A stretch of 64,000 bases of DNA from JALEFZ01 sp039820545 (GTDB lineage: Bacteria; Bacteroidota; Bacteroidia; J057): the NCBI GenBank assembly GCA_039820545.1, contig JBCBPW010000028.1, forward strand, positions 1 to 64,000, in the 5' to 3' direction. This document shows, piece by piece, positions 17,246 to 25,637 of the stretch. The translations under genes were made by a program, and so were the position numbers. The notes beneath the pieces are model-generated. The model was not told the DNA's origin. It saw only the letters and a list, made by a program, of their open reading frames with translations, and ran no database searches. Within the stretch, counting starts at the first letter, position 1. Each line of letters begins with the position of its first letter.

Positions 17246-17265
17246 ATGTTGGGGGATTGTTGTCT

Positions 17266-17631
17266 TTATCGTACGAGGACAATCTCTCCACGCTCTACGA
17301 CGCGATTGCCCGTCTCTTGCTGGATAAACTGTAGCTTCCATTTGTAAAATCCTTGCGGGAGTGGCTTACCGTTGTGTGTGCCGTCCCAAACTTCGTGGAT
17401 TTGTTTAGATTGGAAAATCAGGTTTGACTGATTGTCTGTAATCTGCAACTGATACTGCGACCACTTGCATCCTGGCTCAATGAAAAAGAAATCGTTGATG
17501 CCATCTCCATTGGGAGAAATGCTACCAGGGACATGGGCGACACAGTTTGGCTGTGCATCTGGCTTGTAGGAAGTCAACCCCATGCCGAATAGGGTAGAGC
17601 AAAGAACTATGAGTATAATAAGTTTATTCAT
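17266..17631 (-). CDS. Small exported protein consisting of a CHU_C (gliding-motility C-terminal) domain
   Basis: The 121-residue protein has a signal peptide (about 1-20) followed almost at once by a CHU_C/type B sorting-like domain: SISPNGDGINDFFFIEPGC, YQLQITDNQSNLIFQS, VWDGTHNGKPLPQGFYKWKLQF. That domain normally sits at the end of large T9SS cargo as an export signal. Here it is nearly the whole mature protein. It could be an anchor or accessory protein, or the remnant of a larger cargo gene. No upstream coding remnant is visible in the AT-rich gap. Confidence 0.75.
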   Translation of the reverse strand: MNKLIILIVLCSTLFGMGLTSYKPDAQPNCVAHVPGSISPNGDGINDFFFIEPGCKWSQYQLQITDNQSNLIFQSKQIHEVWDGTHNGKPLPQGFYKWKLQFIQQETGNRVVERGEIVLVR

Positions 17632-17975
17632 GGATTATTTCCGAGGATTACAATACAATAATAGAAAGAATCCTGTCTGAATAAGCTAAATTCTCGGTGA
17701 ATGGAAAAAATCGCGCCATAAATGAGCGGTTTCGTGAGAAATACGGAAAATATTCCAGTACCTACTTTTCTTGGAGAGATGTATTGTTTTAATGTTCGTA
17801 TAATATGGGATCTGTGTAAGATTTTTATTACAATTATTGAATAAATAAATCCCTTATTATCAAAGTGTTAGAAATCTTACATTTCTTGTGTAAATTCATA
17901 TGACGTATAGGGGATGTAAGATTTTTTCAGAAAATGAAAGAAAATATTTTGGGTTCCGAAAAATATTTTTTTGGA
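17632..17975. other. AT-rich gene-free stretch with a three-fold TGTAAGATTT motif
   Basis: No gene is supported in these 344 bp. The motif TGTAAGATTT occurs at 17815-17824 (plus), 17872-17881 (inverted) and 17915-17924 (plus). It could be a set of regulator sites for the minus-strand CHU_C gene, whose promoter must be here. The far end carries the uvrC 3' side, with an A/T-rich dyad near 17958. Confidence 0.45.
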
Positions 17976-19802
17976 TCAAATTATTCCTTCCTCCTTAGCA
18001 TCCTGAATCAATTTTGCACGATGATGTCCAAGTTTTTCTACAAGCTCCTGTGTGGAAGCCTCTTTTAGTTTTTTTACGGATCGGAATATCTTGAGGATTT
18101 CTTGCTCCGCTTTGGGACCGATGCCTTTGATCTGTGTCAGACGTGAGCGCTGATTGGCCGCTTTGGAGCGCAAATCACGGTGAAAGGTTATCGCAAATCG
18201 GTGCGCCTCGTTGCGCAGCTGTTGAATTAAATGTAACGCAGGACTCTTTTTATCTATATGTAAGGGAATCGGATCTCCTACACGATAGATTTCTTCCAAC
18301 CTCTTGGCGATACCGATCATGGGAACCTGCCCCAAAAGTCCCACTTCTCGCAAGGCGTTGGCGGCACTACTCAACTGACCTTTTCCGCCATCGATGACGA
18401 TCAACTTGGGAAGGGGTTGATTTTCCTTGAGCAGGCGGCTGTAGCGACGTCCCACGATCTCTTCCATCGAAGCAAAATCGTCAGGACCTTCTACGGTCTT
18501 AATCTTGAAGTGGCGATAGTCTCGCTTGGAAGGTTTGCCCTCCTTGAAGACGACGCAAGAAGCGACAGGATTAGACCCCTGGATATTGGAGTTGTCAAAG
18601 CACTCGATATGATCGGGCAATACATGCAGGTTGAGCTCTTTCTTGAGTTCCTCCATCATGGCCTCGTTCGGCTTCTTGCGCTGCTTGAAGTTTTGGGTAT
18701 ATAATTTCTCCGTCAGTAGGGTTCGGCAATTTTTCAGAGACAGATCGACCAGATGCTTTTTGTCTCCACGCTGTGGTACAGACACTTTGACCCCCTCTGG
18801 CAATTCATCCTCCTCCATTTCTAGATTGGATACGATTTCTTTGCCCATCTCCTCATCTCCTGCCATCATATGCATGAGGGTCGCCTGAAGGATTTCGTGT
18901 TCCTCTTCTTGATTATGTCGCTTGATCTCAAAGGAGTGCGTCTGGACGATGGCTCCGTGCAGGACCTTGAAGTGATTGACCACGGCCAGATGTGCTTCGG
19001 ACTCGATCGTGATAACTTCGAGATCGTCGATTTTCTCCGATACCACGGTGCTACGTCTTCTATAGGCTTGAACGCCTTCTAGCTTACGTTTATAATAGTC
19101 TGCTTTTTCAAATTCGTAATCTGCTGCTGCGTCCTTCATGCTCTGTTCCAGCATCCGAAGCACAGGGCCGAGATTTCCTCTAAGGATATGTCGAATCTGG
19201 GCAATGCCCTCATTGTAGGTCGCTTCATCTATCCGCCCTTCGCAAGGAGCACCACAGTTCCCAATCTGGAACTCCAGACATTTTTTGAATTTCCCTGCTT
19301 GTATATTGGTCTCCGATAGATGATAATTGCAATTGCGTAGCTGGATGAATCCTCTGATCAGATCTAAAATAGCCTTCATCGTCGTCACACTCGGATAAGG
19401 ACCATAGTAGGTCGACCCATCGTCGATTTTGGTACGTGTAGGAAATACCCTGGGAAACCGCTCATTCTTGATACATATATAAGGATAGGTCTTTCCGTCC
19501 TTCAAAAGGATATTGTACCGCGGCTGATGATTCTTGATCATGTTGTTTTCCAGCAGCAGGGCTTCGACCTCACTATTCACCACCGTGTAGGCGATGTCGT
19601 CGATGTTGCGCACCATGTGCTGGATGCGGTAGCTATGGAGGCGACCAGAAGTAAAATAGGAACCCACCCGTTTGCGGAGATTTTTAGCTTTTCCTATATA
19701 AATGATGGTCCCTTTTTTATTCAAAAAGCGGTATACCCCTGGCTCATGGGGCAGATCTTTGACTTTGGCAGCTACTGCAGGTTGAATCTCCATAGGATGC
19801 AT
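17976..19802 (-). CDS. uvrC: Excinuclease ABC subunit C
   Basis: The 608-residue nuclease makes both incisions in nucleotide excision repair. The N-terminal GIY-YIG domain is clear (PGVYRFLNKKGTIIYIGKAKNLRKRV). Also present are a Cys cluster typical of UvrC (CNYH...CLEFQIGNCGAPCEG), a UVR motif region (YEFEKADYYKRKLEG), the RNase H-like second nuclease (IECFDNSNIQGSNPVASCVVF; LIVIDGGKGQLSSA) and a C-terminal helix-hairpin-helix (LTQIKGIGPKAEQEIL). An ATG 9 bp downstream (MEIQP) is an equally possible start. The gene is followed in transcription by an AT-rich gap. Confidence 0.96.
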   Translation of the reverse strand: MHPMEIQPAVAAKVKDLPHEPGVYRFLNKKGTIIYIGKAKNLRKRVGSYFTSGRLHSYRIQHMVRNIDDIAYTVVNSEVEALLLENNMIKNHQPRYNILLKDGKTYPYICIKNERFPRVFPTRTKIDDGSTYYGPYPSVTTMKAILDLIRGFIQLRNCNYHLSETNIQAGKFKKCLEFQIGNCGAPCEGRIDEATYNEGIAQIRHILRGNLGPVLRMLEQSMKDAAADYEFEKADYYKRKLEGVQAYRRRSTVVSEKIDDLEVITIESEAHLAVVNHFKVLHGAIVQTHSFEIKRHNQEEEHEILQATLMHMMAGDEEMGKEIVSNLEMEEDELPEGVKVSVPQRGDKKHLVDLSLKNCRTLLTEKLYTQNFKQRKKPNEAMMEELKKELNLHVLPDHIECFDNSNIQGSNPVASCVVFKEGKPSKRDYRHFKIKTVEGPDDFASMEEIVGRRYSRLLKENQPLPKLIVIDGGKGQLSSAANALREVGLLGQVPMIGIAKRLEEIYRVGDPIPLHIDKKSPALHLIQQLRNEAHRFAITFHRDLRSKAANQRSRLTQIKGIGPKAEQEILKIFRSVKKLKEASTQELVEKLGHHRAKLIQDAKEEGII

Positions 19803-19947
19803 TCTGAACGCAAGGAAGAAAAAAAAGTTTTGGGTAATTCAATGAAAGCTCGACCCTTAACTTTTCATGATAATGTGAACTAAGCTAGCACAATTCCGAT
19901 GTACCCAAGAGCTACATGTTAGATCTAAGTTCTCACCTCTCACAATC

Positions 19948-20706
19948 TCACGGAAGCAGGTGCTTCGCAAGGTGGGCAAATTGCTCCACGGACAATTCCT
20001 CCGCACGTTTCTTCCACCATATTTCCTTTTCCTCAAAATCTTCAAAAGATACCCCTTTCAAAGCATTTCTCAGGGTCTTACGCCTTTGGCTGAAGGCTTG
20101 CTTGACGACTCTTTTGAGGGTAGAGAAAGGAATCTCGGGCACCTCTGTTTTAGGGACAATCTTCAGTACCCCACTCACGACCTTCGGTGGGGGACGAAAG
20201 ACTTCTGGCGGAACGGAGAACTCATAGGTAACATCAAAATAAGTCTGCATCAGTATACTCAAAATGCCGTAAGTCTTATTTCCATGTGGGGAGGCGATTC
20301 TTTCTGCTACCTCCTTTTGAATCATAAAAACCCCTTCGTGAATTTTTTCTCTGTATTCTATGACCTGGAAAAAGAAAGGAGAGCTAATGTTGTAGGGAAG
20401 ATTTCCGATCAGACCGACCTTATCAAAGCCCTCAGGTGTCCAGCGCAGCACATCCTGATGAATGATGTGTACTTGTTCAGGCAGAAAGGTCTTACGCAGC
20501 AACCGCACAGCATCTACATCTATTTCTACTACGTGAACTTTGGGATAGACATCCAACAGCAGGCGCGTAAGCACACCTTCCCCAGGACCGATCTCTACGA
20601 TGTCTGTCCCTTCAGGCACGTCCAGCGTCTCGGCAATGCGTCGCGCCACATGCAAATCTTTCAAAAAGTGCTGCCCGAGGTATTTTTTAGGTTTCAGATT
20701 ATGCAC
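19948..20706 (-). CDS. rsmA: 16S rRNA (A1518/A1519) N6-dimethyltransferase
   Basis: The 252-residue KsgA/RsmA-family enzyme starts with KPKKYLGQHFLKD. The SAM-binding region is IVEIGPGEGVLTRLL, the acidic VVEIDVD follows, and the catalytic motif is NLPYNISSPF. A C-terminal helical domain (AFSQRRKTLRNAL) matches the family, as does the length. It lies upstream of uvrC on the same strand with a 145-bp gap. Confidence 0.96.
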   Translation of the reverse strand: MHNLKPKKYLGQHFLKDLHVARRIAETLDVPEGTDIVEIGPGEGVLTRLLLDVYPKVHVVEIDVDAVRLLRKTFLPEQVHIIHQDVLRWTPEGFDKVGLIGNLPYNISSPFFFQVIEYREKIHEGVFMIQKEVAERIASPHGNKTYGILSILMQTYFDVTYEFSVPPEVFRPPPKVVSGVLKIVPKTEVPEIPFSTLKRVVKQAFSQRRKTLRNALKGVSFEDFEEKEIWWKKRAEELSVEQFAHLAKHLLP

Positions 20707-20875
20707 TGAAGTTGTAATTTAGTCGCTTAAGGAACGTTAAAAATAGAATTTATAGCTGAAAAGCGAGTTCCATATGGGAAAAGTGCAGAAATGATTGCAC
20801 ACATTTCCCTACTTTACGAAACTAGCAAAATAAAGCCAAACCCAGCCACCTCATATCAAGAACGAAAAGACCTAG

Positions 20876-22291
20876 ATGAATATACAACTGACCTCCTCGA
20901 TTACAGTTTCTCAGTCTCCAACACTTGTAGTGCTTCTCGCGACCTCAAACCAAGCCTCACACTGGGAAAATACCCGACTTCAAAACTACCCATTACCCGA
21001 GAACTGGACACAGCCCGATGAAAAAAGACTGCTCCCTCAAGCAGATCATACCCTCCTCTTGATGGGGATGGGGGATGCGCCTCGCTTAGAGGATATACGG
21101 AAAGCCGCCCATCATGTGTTGCAGGTGACCAAGGATTTTCAGTATCAGACGTTGATAGTAGAAGGTTTGAAGGCGATGGAAGGGACAGGTGTATATGGCG
21201 CCTTTGCTGAAGGACTCTATCTGAGCAACTACCAATTTACGACCTACAAGTCTACGAAACCTACGCAGGCTTTGCAGGATGTTTTTTTGGTGGGGAATGA
21301 ATCTAAGACATCTGAACTGACACAAGCGCAAAAGATTGCCGAAGCTACTTGTGTAGCTAGAGATTTGATCAATGAACCCGTGATTACCCTCACGCCTGTA
21401 GAGCTTGCCAATAGAATGACAGCCTATGGGAAGAAATACGGATTTGAGGTTGAGGTTTTTCACAAAGCCAAAATCCAGAGCCTCAAAATGGGGGGGCTAC
21501 TCGCAGTAAATTTGGGTAGCGAGGACCCTCCGACTTTTACCATCATGGAGTACAAGCCTGAGAATCCCACCAATGAACAACCCATCATCCTGGTAGGGAA
21601 GGGCGTGGTGTTTGACACGGGAGGATTGAGCTTGAAGCCTACGGCCAACTCTATGGACTTCATGAAGGCAGACATGGCAGGTGCCGCGGCAGTGATTGGA
21701 GCCATGTGTGGGATTGCATCTTTGAAGCTGGACAAGCATGTAATCGGACTGATTCCTGCAACGGATAATCGCCCAGGTAAAAAAGCCTATGTCCCCAGTG
21801 ATGTGATCACGATGTTTGATGGTTCGACTGTAGAAGTGCTGAATACAGATGCAGAAGGAAGAATGATCCTAGCAGACGCCTTGGCCTATGCCAAGCAATA
21901 CAATCCTGAGTTGGTCATCGATCTGGCGACTTTGACAGGTGCGAAGGTGATTGCGATCGGAAGCCAAGGCATCGGGATGATGAGCACGGCAGATGAGGAG
22001 ACCAAGGCGCGATTCAAAACAGCAGGTGAAGCCGTCTACGAACGATTGGTAGAGTTTCCTCTGTGGAAGGAATATGGAGATTTGCTGAAAAGTGAGGTCG
22101 CCGATCGAAAAAATATTGGGGGCAGAGAAGCGGGTGCTATCACTGCAGGGAAATTTTTGGAACACTTCACAGACTACCCCTGGATACACTTAGACATCGC
22201 AGGTTCGGCTTTTTTGCACAAGCCCGATGCTTACAGAGGTAAGCAGGGGACAGGAACGGGTGTGCGGTTATTGATTGAATTTTTATCTTAG
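20876..22291 (+). CDS. Leucyl aminopeptidase, M17 family
   Basis: The 471-residue cytosolic enzyme removes N-terminal residues using two metal ions. The catalytic domain shows VGKGVVFDTGGLSLKPT (metal-binding Asp and Lys), DFMKADMAGAAAV, ATDNRPGKKAYVPSDV and the M17 signature NTDAEGRMILADAL. The N-terminal macro-like domain (about 1-160) is shorter and more divergent than in Escherichia coli PepA, as usual for Bacteroidota. The promoter is probably shared in the 170-bp divergent gap with rsmA. Confidence 0.92.
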   Translation: MNIQLTSSITVSQSPTLVVLLATSNQASHWENTRLQNYPLPENWTQPDEKRLLPQADHTLLLMGMGDAPRLEDIRKAAHHVLQVTKDFQYQTLIVEGLKAMEGTGVYGAFAEGLYLSNYQFTTYKSTKPTQALQDVFLVGNESKTSELTQAQKIAEATCVARDLINEPVITLTPVELANRMTAYGKKYGFEVEVFHKAKIQSLKMGGLLAVNLGSEDPPTFTIMEYKPENPTNEQPIILVGKGVVFDTGGLSLKPTANSMDFMKADMAGAAAVIGAMCGIASLKLDKHVIGLIPATDNRPGKKAYVPSDVITMFDGSTVEVLNTDAEGRMILADALAYAKQYNPELVIDLATLTGAKVIAIGSQGIGMMSTADEETKARFKTAGEAVYERLVEFPLWKEYGDLLKSEVADRKNIGGREAGAITAGKFLEHFTDYPWIHLDIAGSAFLHKPDAYRGKQGTGTGVRLLIEFLS

Positions 22292-22419
22292 CAGTCAAAA
22301 TAGAAGGTAAGGGCTATTCTATCTACTAAAAGCACATCAATTGTATTACGATGCAGTACTTGACGCACCTTATCTTCTGAGTGGGAGTACGAATAGCTCC
22401 TCGCATAAAGGAATATCAC

Positions 22420-23520
22420 ATGAGTGGAAATAGATCCAAGAATCAAGGAAAATCTAATCATACGCCTAAACTGAAAATAGGCATTACCATCGGAGATGTA
22501 AACGGGATCGGTCCAGAGCTGATCATCAAAGCCTTCCTCGACCAGCGACTCAAGGAGGTCTGCATTCCCATTATTTATGGCTCCTCTCGGGTTATCAATA
22601 TTTATCGCAAAGTAATGAAAGTCAATAAGTTTCATTACGTAGTGATTCAAAACCCCTCTCAGGCACAGTATAAGAAGCTCAACATCATCGAGTGTATTCC
22701 TGGCTTGGAGAGAGTAGACATTGGGAAGCCCTCTGAGATTGGAGGAAGTGCGGCCCACTTGTCCTTGAAGCGCGCGATAGAGGATGCCCAGCATGGAGAG
22801 ATCGATGCGCTGGTGACCATGCCAGTAGATAAGGCGACTATGCAGGAATTTGTACCTGAATTTACGGGGCATACGGAGCTGTTGGCCAAGGCCTTCAACA
22901 AGGAAGAGACCCTCATGTTCATGATTGCCGAGCAACTCAAGGTAGGGACAGTCACCAACCACGTAGCGATCAAGGATATCTCACGCAATCTTTCTGTCGA
23001 GCGAATCGTAGCCAAGGCGCGCATCATGAACGACGCGCTGGAAAATGACTTCAGCATCCAACGTCCGATGATCGCCATTTTGGGACTCAATCCGCATGCG
23101 GGCGATCGGGGAATCATCGGCCAGGAAGAGGCAGAAGTAATCTCGCATGCTGTAACCGAACTCAAAAAATCAGGGATCAAAGCCTTTGGGCCTTATCCGG
23201 CGGATGGGTATTTCGGAGCCTTGAGCTATCAGAAATTCCATGGCACACTTTCCATGTATCACGACCAGGGGCTTATCCCTTTCAAACTGGTGACGGGATT
23301 TCACGGGGTGAATTTCACGGCGGGCATTCCTTTCATCCGTACTTCGCCTGATCATGGAGTAGCTTATGACATTGCGGGTAAGGGAACAGCAGATGCGGCA
23401 AGTTTGCGTCAAGCACTTTACTGGGCGATAGACATCCACCAAAATCGGAAAATGAATGCAGAGCTGAAGGAAAATGTACTGCCTTCGTTGGAAGAGTTAG
23501 AGGAAAGGCAAGAAGGATAG
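22420..23520 (+). CDS. pdxA: 4-hydroxythreonine-4-phosphate dehydrogenase
   Basis: The ATG at 22420 is preferred to a GTG 39 bp earlier because family proteins begin shortly before KIGITIGDVNGIGPE. The enzyme has 366 residues. It oxidises 4-phosphohydroxy-L-threonine in pyridoxal-phosphate synthesis. Motifs: ALVTMPVDKATM, FTGHTELLAKAF (metal His), GLNPHAGDRGIIGQEE (metal His), GYFGALSYQKFHGTLSMYHDQGLIPFKL (metal His), FIRTSPDHGVAYDIAGKG. All three metal-binding His regions are present. It stands 128 bp after the aminopeptidase. Confidence 0.94.
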   Translation: MSGNRSKNQGKSNHTPKLKIGITIGDVNGIGPELIIKAFLDQRLKEVCIPIIYGSSRVINIYRKVMKVNKFHYVVIQNPSQAQYKKLNIIECIPGLERVDIGKPSEIGGSAAHLSLKRAIEDAQHGEIDALVTMPVDKATMQEFVPEFTGHTELLAKAFNKEETLMFMIAEQLKVGTVTNHVAIKDISRNLSVERIVAKARIMNDALENDFSIQRPMIAILGLNPHAGDRGIIGQEEAEVISHAVTELKKSGIKAFGPYPADGYFGALSYQKFHGTLSMYHDQGLIPFKLVTGFHGVNFTAGIPFIRTSPDHGVAYDIAGKGTADAASLRQALYWAIDIHQNRKMNAELKENVLPSLEELEERQEG

Positions 23521-23651
23521 TGTCTAGCGAAAATAATTTATAATGAATAACGATTATTTTTAACATCGAATATTTGAGTTAATATTAAGAATCTTCTATA
23601 TTAGAATGAACATTTAAAAAATCTAGTGTAACAGCATAATTATTTAAAACC

Positions 23652-24122
23652 ATGCAAAAAAGTATTTTTTTATTTATCTCTTGCGTTTCTCTATTATGGT
23701 TATTGACAAGTTGTAGTCAAACAGATAAGCAGGTTCCTGAGTCTGCACTAAGACCTGGGACTACTATCTCAGAAGGTCAAATGCCCGTAGGGGAAATCAT
23801 AAATGGTAAACCACGACTAGATATAGATGAAGCGCAGTTTCTAGACCAATGGAATCGAGACTTAAAGCTAAGTGGCATTACTTCAAATCTGACTAAGCTA
23901 GAACTCCTCGAATATCAATCACAGTTTTATTTGATGGCTAGAGGAGAGCAGTTTCAATCTTCCAAGCTCATAGAAACGGATTTACAAGGGCGTGCTTTTG
24001 TTGCAGGCATTATGTGTACCACATCAGACTATTCTTCAGAAATGAGGTGTATGCCACAAAATAAGCTCCAATGTTTTCCTTGTCAGAATAAGGGAAAATG
24101 TGTGAAGACGATTAGCTTATAA
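23652..24122 (+). CDS. Small lipoprotein of unknown function
   Basis: The 156-residue protein has a lipoprotein signal peptide with lipobox LTSC at about residue 21. The mature part has no family I recognise. It has a helical middle (LDQWNRDLKLSGITSNLTKLELLEYQSQFYLMARG) and a Cys-rich tail with five Cys (GIMCTTSD, MRCMPQ, LQCFPCQNKGKC), which may form disulfides or bind metal in the envelope. It is followed by a strong terminator. It is monocistronic and preceded by an AT-rich leader. Confidence 0.65.
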   Translation: MQKSIFLFISCVSLLWLLTSCSQTDKQVPESALRPGTTISEGQMPVGEIINGKPRLDIDEAQFLDQWNRDLKLSGITSNLTKLELLEYQSQFYLMARGEQFQSSKLIETDLQGRAFVAGIMCTTSDYSSEMRCMPQNKLQCFPCQNKGKCVKTISL

Positions 24123-24154
24123 AATTTGCATAAAAAAGCGAAAGATATTCAAGT

Positions 24155-24185
24155 AAAGGCCTGTGAGAGCGGGCCTTTATTTTTT
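24155..24185 (+). terminator. Rho-independent terminator after the small lipoprotein gene
   Basis: The stem AAAGGCC / GGCCTTT (10-base loop) is followed by a T run. The right arm overlaps the stop codon (24177-24179) of the convergent minus-strand gene. Confidence 0.85.
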
Positions 24186-24638
24186 TGTCCGCTCTTTCCC
24201 TTCCTCCGACAAAGCCATAGAATTTCTGCGCGTCATAGATTTGATCTTAGAGGCTTGGCGAAATCTCAGGGCTGACCAATCCGCATCAATTGCCACCATG
24301 CGCACGCCTTCATACCCCAGCTCTCCCAAGGGCTTCCATGCTCCTGAATCACGGTTGATATCGGACTTGTATTTCTTGGAGGATTTTTTGGGATAGGCAA
24401 AGTAAAGAATGGCATCTTCAGCCAACCTATCTTGAATCTGCGGAATCGCCGCATGAAGATCCGCTTCCATTTCTGTGAAAATGAGGGCATACGTGTAGAC
24501 ATGTGTTTCGTCGATGCTACAATCTACCTGAGTGATCGCTTCCATGTCTGCCATTGCGTCTTCGAATGCCTCAGGCGCATGGAGGACCAAAACACGTGCT
24601 TGGTCCTTGTAGTTCATTTTCTTAAAAATAGCGTTCAT
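24177..24638 (-). CDS. Conserved hypothetical protein, DUF3052-like
   Basis: The start is placed at the ATG at 24638 (MNAIFKKMNYKD), which fits the usual beginning of such Bacteroidota proteins better than an upstream ATG. The 153-residue cytosolic protein has VLVLHAPEAFED, an ILYFAYPKKSSKKYKSDINRD segment and VRMVAIDADWSALRFR. This alpha/beta pattern with a K-S-x-D stretch is widespread but uncharacterised. The gene ends inside the hairpin of the convergent lipoprotein gene. Confidence 0.55.
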   Translation of the reverse strand: MNAIFKKMNYKDQARVLVLHAPEAFEDAMADMEAITQVDCSIDETHVYTYALIFTEMEADLHAAIPQIQDRLAEDAILYFAYPKKSSKKYKSDINRDSGAWKPLGELGYEGVRMVAIDADWSALRFRQASKIKSMTRRNSMALSEEGKERTKK

Positions 24639-24710
24639 ATGCGTGTCTTTGAAACAGAAAGATAAAAGAATCACAATAAGACACCGAAGGTGTGGATAAA
24701 AAACAGGAAG

Positions 24711-25496
24711 CTAATCTGACTGCTTTCTCATTAGAAAATGTTCAAATGCTGAATATCTACTTTGGTAATCACCATATCTTTCACTCAGTCGAAGGTCCAA
24801 TAACTGGGCAAATGCGAGGAGGTAATGTCTGATCCGTGAGGGGTTATCCAAATACGCTGGCTGAATGAATAACTCAGATGGTAGTTTTTCTCCATAGCCC
24901 CATCGATGAATATTTGTTTGATGAATTTGATCTCTTGCTTCCATTTCCATCACGAGATACTCTTGCTGCAATCCACAAAGTAGGTGCATTCCGATTAAAG
25001 AATCTCTTCGAAGGAATTTCTTTGCACAAAGGAAAAAAAGATACCAAATCCGATCTACTTTTTCTTGAGGGAAATCAGAAACTGAGGCAATAGGGACATT
25101 TGATTTTGTTCCACCCAAAGGTGACAGAGGAGTCCCATGCAGGATACGGAAAGGTTCATGCGTGTACTTCCATTTGACCATTCCTTCCTCATATTCACTA
25201 ATATTCAAATCCAGTAAAAGAATCTGTTCAGAGAACTCCATGACAAGTCGCAAGACCATATGATGAGAATGTACATGAGTTTCTTTCGCTACAATGGTTC
25301 CTAGCTGTTCCACCCATTGGATACTTTTTATAGGATCGATATTCACCCCTTCTGCTAGAATAATGGCTAAATCTATGTCTGACCACTCGTCCACCTGACT
25401 TGGTTGAAGCTGAGAGCCATAAAGGAGTATATGTGAAAGTGGCACAGGACATGTCGCCAGCAATTGTTGTGAGATGATGGAGTAGATAGGGTCCAT
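24711..25496 (-). CDS. Nucleotidyltransferase-domain protein (pol-beta/MNT superfamily)
   Basis: The 261-residue cytosolic protein contains the superfamily signature near the N-terminus: LLYGSQLQPSQVDEWSDIDLAII, a GS followed by D-x-D that binds metal. A third acidic position is probably in ILLLDLNISEYE. The C-terminal 120 residues are helical (WYLFFLCAKKFLRRDSLIGMHLLCGLQQEYLVMEME), as in aminoglycoside nucleotidyltransferase-like proteins. No HEPN partner or antitoxin is next to it. The substrate is unknown. Confidence 0.7.
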   Translation of the reverse strand: MDPIYSIISQQLLATCPVPLSHILLYGSQLQPSQVDEWSDIDLAIILAEGVNIDPIKSIQWVEQLGTIVAKETHVHSHHMVLRLVMEFSEQILLLDLNISEYEEGMVKWKYTHEPFRILHGTPLSPLGGTKSNVPIASVSDFPQEKVDRIWYLFFLCAKKFLRRDSLIGMHLLCGLQQEYLVMEMEARDQIHQTNIHRWGYGEKLPSELFIQPAYLDNPSRIRHYLLAFAQLLDLRLSERYGDYQSRYSAFEHFLMRKQSD

Positions 25497-25562
25497 TTAT
25501 TTTTCAGACTTAAGTTGAATCAACAATTGAATACGTATGAGATTTTTCATTTTCCTGCTCAA

Positions 25563-25584
25563 AAATGGGACACCTGTCCCATTT
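25563..25584. promoter_or_regulatory. Perfect palindrome, candidate operator 1
   Basis: AAATGGGACA-CC-TGTCCCATTT: two perfect 10-bp arms with a 2-bp spacer, ending 53 bp before the preferred ATG (25638). A near-identical copy lies at 30198-30219 between the sensor kinase gene and the next lipoprotein gene. The flanking bases (TCAA before, AC after) are also shared. It could be the binding site of the response regulator encoded at 27412-28077. Confidence 0.6.
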
Positions 25585-25637
25585 ACTTCCTGACTTAGTG
25601 CGAGTTATTTGCAAGGGTTCACTTTAACATGTATGCT

